Source of the DNA: Micromonospora yangpuensis
GTDB lineage: Bacteria > Actinomycetota > Actinomycetes > Mycobacteriales > Micromonosporaceae
DNA length: 64,000 nt
Reading direction: 5' to 3'
Assembly (NCBI RefSeq): GCF_900091615.1
Contig: NZ_FMIA01000002.1
Span: 4,464,001 to 4,528,000, forward strand
A model generated the notes under the pieces. The model was not told where the DNA came from. It searched no databases and was given only the letters and a program-made list of their open reading frames with translations. This document shows, in pieces, positions 62,978 to 64,000 of this stretch. How positions within the stretch are numbered: position 1 is the stretch's first letter; each line of letters opens with the position of its first letter. The position numbers and the translations under genes are program-made.

Positions 62978-64000
62978 GCCGACACCTCCGGGAACCGTGC
63001 CTGGACCGCCTGGCCGTGGGCCGGCAGGTTCTCCACGTTGGCCAGGGTCACCACGTGCGGGGCCACCTCACGCAGCGCCTCCTCGGTGTACTCGACCAGG
63101 TGGATGCCGCGCAGGAACGACTGCACCGACAGGCCCGAGGAGTGTCGGGCGCAGCCGCCGGTGGGCAGCACGTGGTTGGAGCCGGCGCAGTAGTCACCGA
63201 GGGACACCGGCGACCAGGCGCCGACGAAGATCGCCCCGGCGTTTCGTACCCGCAGCGCCCACTGCCGGGCGTCGCGGGTCTGGATCTCCAGGTGCTCGGC
63301 GGCGTACGCGTCGACCACCCGCAGCCCGGCGTCGAGGTCGTCGACGAGCACCACGCCGCTCTGCTCGCCGCCGAGGGCGGTGCCGACCCGGTCGGCGTGC
63401 TTGGTGGCCGGCACCTGCCGGGCCAGCTCCCGGTCGACCGCGTCGGCCAGCTCGGTCGACGGGGTGACCAGCACGCTGGCCGCCAACGGGTCGTGCTCGG
63501 CCTGGCTGATCAGGTCGGCGGCGACGTGCGCCGGGTCGGCGGTCTCGTCGGCCAGGATGGCGATCTCGGTCGGGCCGGCCTCGGCGTCGATGCCGACCGT
63601 GCCGCGCAGCAGCCGCTTGGCGGCGGTGACCCAGATGTTGCCCGGCCCGGTGATCATGTCGACCGGCGCGCAGCGGCTGCGACCGTCGGCGTCGGTGTCC
63701 GACCCGTACGCCAGCATCGCCACCGCCTGGGCGCCACCTACCGCGTAGACCTCGTCGACGCCGAGCAGCGCGCAGGCCGCCAGGACCCGGGCGTCGGGCA
63801 GGCCGCCGTTCTCCTGCTGGGGCGGGCTGGCCACGACCAGGCCCTCGACGCCGGCGGCCTGGGCCGGCACCACGTTCATCACCACGGTCGACGGGTACAT
63901 CGCCAGCCCACCGGGGACGTACAGCCCGACCCGTCCGACCGGCACCCAGCGTTCGGTCACCGTGCCGCCCGGCACCACCTGAGTGGTGTGGTCGGTGCGC
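62974..64000 (-). CDS. hisD: Histidinol dehydrogenase (partial, N-terminus beyond the window)
   Basis: The C-terminal 341 or so residues of an NAD- and zinc-dependent dehydrogenase. Recognisable parts are [79 protein letters not shown] with the conserved Gln, Glu and His, and [11 protein letters not shown]. The reading frame runs on through 64000. The stop overlaps the hisC start. Confidence 0.95.
   Translation of the reverse strand, partial: RTDHTTQVVPGGTVTERWVPVGRVGLYVPGGLAMYPSTVVMNVVPAQAAGVEGLVVASPPQQENGGLPDARVLAACALLGVDEVYAVGGAQAVAMLAYGSDTDADGRSRCAPVDMITGPGNIWVTAAKRLLRGTVGIDAEAGPTEIAILADETADPAHVAADLISQAEHDPLAASVLVTPSTELADAVDRELARQVPATKHADRVGTALGGEQSGVVLVDDLDAGLRVVDAYAAEHLEIQTRDARQWALRVRNAGAIFVGAWSPVSLGDYCAGSNHVLPTGGCARHSSGLSVQSFLRGIHLVEYTEEALREVAPHVVTLANVENLPAHGQAVQARFPEVSA

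Noticed and set aside
60897..63467. An 856-codon plus-strand frame with ALIRACLHSRLRDSAALRS repeats
   Set aside because: The repeats are just the 59-bp DNA array read through, and the rest is antisense to hisB, hisC and hisD.

Overview
The window reads as chromosomal DNA of a high-GC actinomycete, most likely a member of the Micromonosporaceae (Micromonospora or a close relative). This is an inference from the following: very GC-rich DNA with G/C third positions; many GTG starts and overlapping GTGA/ATGA stop-start junctions; a PriA-type isomerase instead of separate HisA and TrpF; an F420-type (Ddn-like) nitroreductase-fold protein; a TIGR03085-type metal-binding protein; and an intergenic 54-bp hairpin element present in several copies. 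There is no rRNA, tRNA, phage, insertion sequence or CRISPR array. It looks like core chromosome with a few accessory genes.

Layout. 1-5.9 kb: the first codons of a Cys/Met-metabolism PLP enzyme diverging from an Lrp/AsnC regulator, a luciferase-like monooxygenase, a secreted CBM2-rhamnogalacturonan lyase and an aromatic amino acid decarboxylase. 6-7.6 kb: a TauE/SafE exporter with a cysteine-free Rrf2 regulator. 7.8-11.2 kb: a membrane Ser/Thr kinase followed by a membrane-anchored binding-protein/vWA fusion. 11.3-16.8 kb: tesB, pyruvate kinase, an aldo/keto reductase and a coupled pentapeptide-like/SEC-C pair. 17-22 kb: phosphotransferase, Ddn-like protein, TerC, an unknown protein and a D-amino-acid oxidase. 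22-25.5 kb: a membrane protein paired with a soluble three-module FtsK/EccC-like ATPase. 25.7-35.9 kb: SGNH hydrolase, PPOX-fold protein, gltBD, a GNAT protein and a flavin monooxygenase. 36-43.9 kb: hisI-trpE-(Trp-associated membrane protein), a small divergent gene, then trpC-trpB-trpA-lgt. 44-48.6 kb: a DUF2470 protein behind a clear DtxR/IdeR-type iron box and a heterodimeric ABC exporter. 48.7-55.6 kb: TIGR03085 protein, acyl-CoA ligase, LtrA, and a divergent MocR/YczE pair. 55.8-64 kb: hisF, an MDR reductase, the ohr/ohrR peroxide-sensing pair, and the his cluster hisD-hisC-hisB-(57-aa membrane protein)-hisH-(107-aa membrane protein)-priA, with hisD running off the right end.

How the genes work together. 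Histidine and tryptophan synthesis are intertwined: hisI is translationally coupled to trpE, and no trpF is seen here, so PriA probably serves both pathways. gltBD supplies glutamate. Many convergent gene pairs are separated by long perfect inverted repeats that look like bidirectional terminators. Six start codons (pyk, GNAT, lgt, trpC, yczE-like, ohrR) lie 6-8 nt after a TANNNT -10 hexamer, which suggests leaderless transcripts.

The least ordinary items are: the 54-bp element placed just after stop codons, with a compensatory change in its hairpin; a His-rich repeat insertion of about 70 residues inside OhrR; the three-module FtsK-like ATPase with only its middle site intact; the kinase/vWA pair; and an unlisted small membrane gene plus a 5 x 59-bp repeat inside the his operon.
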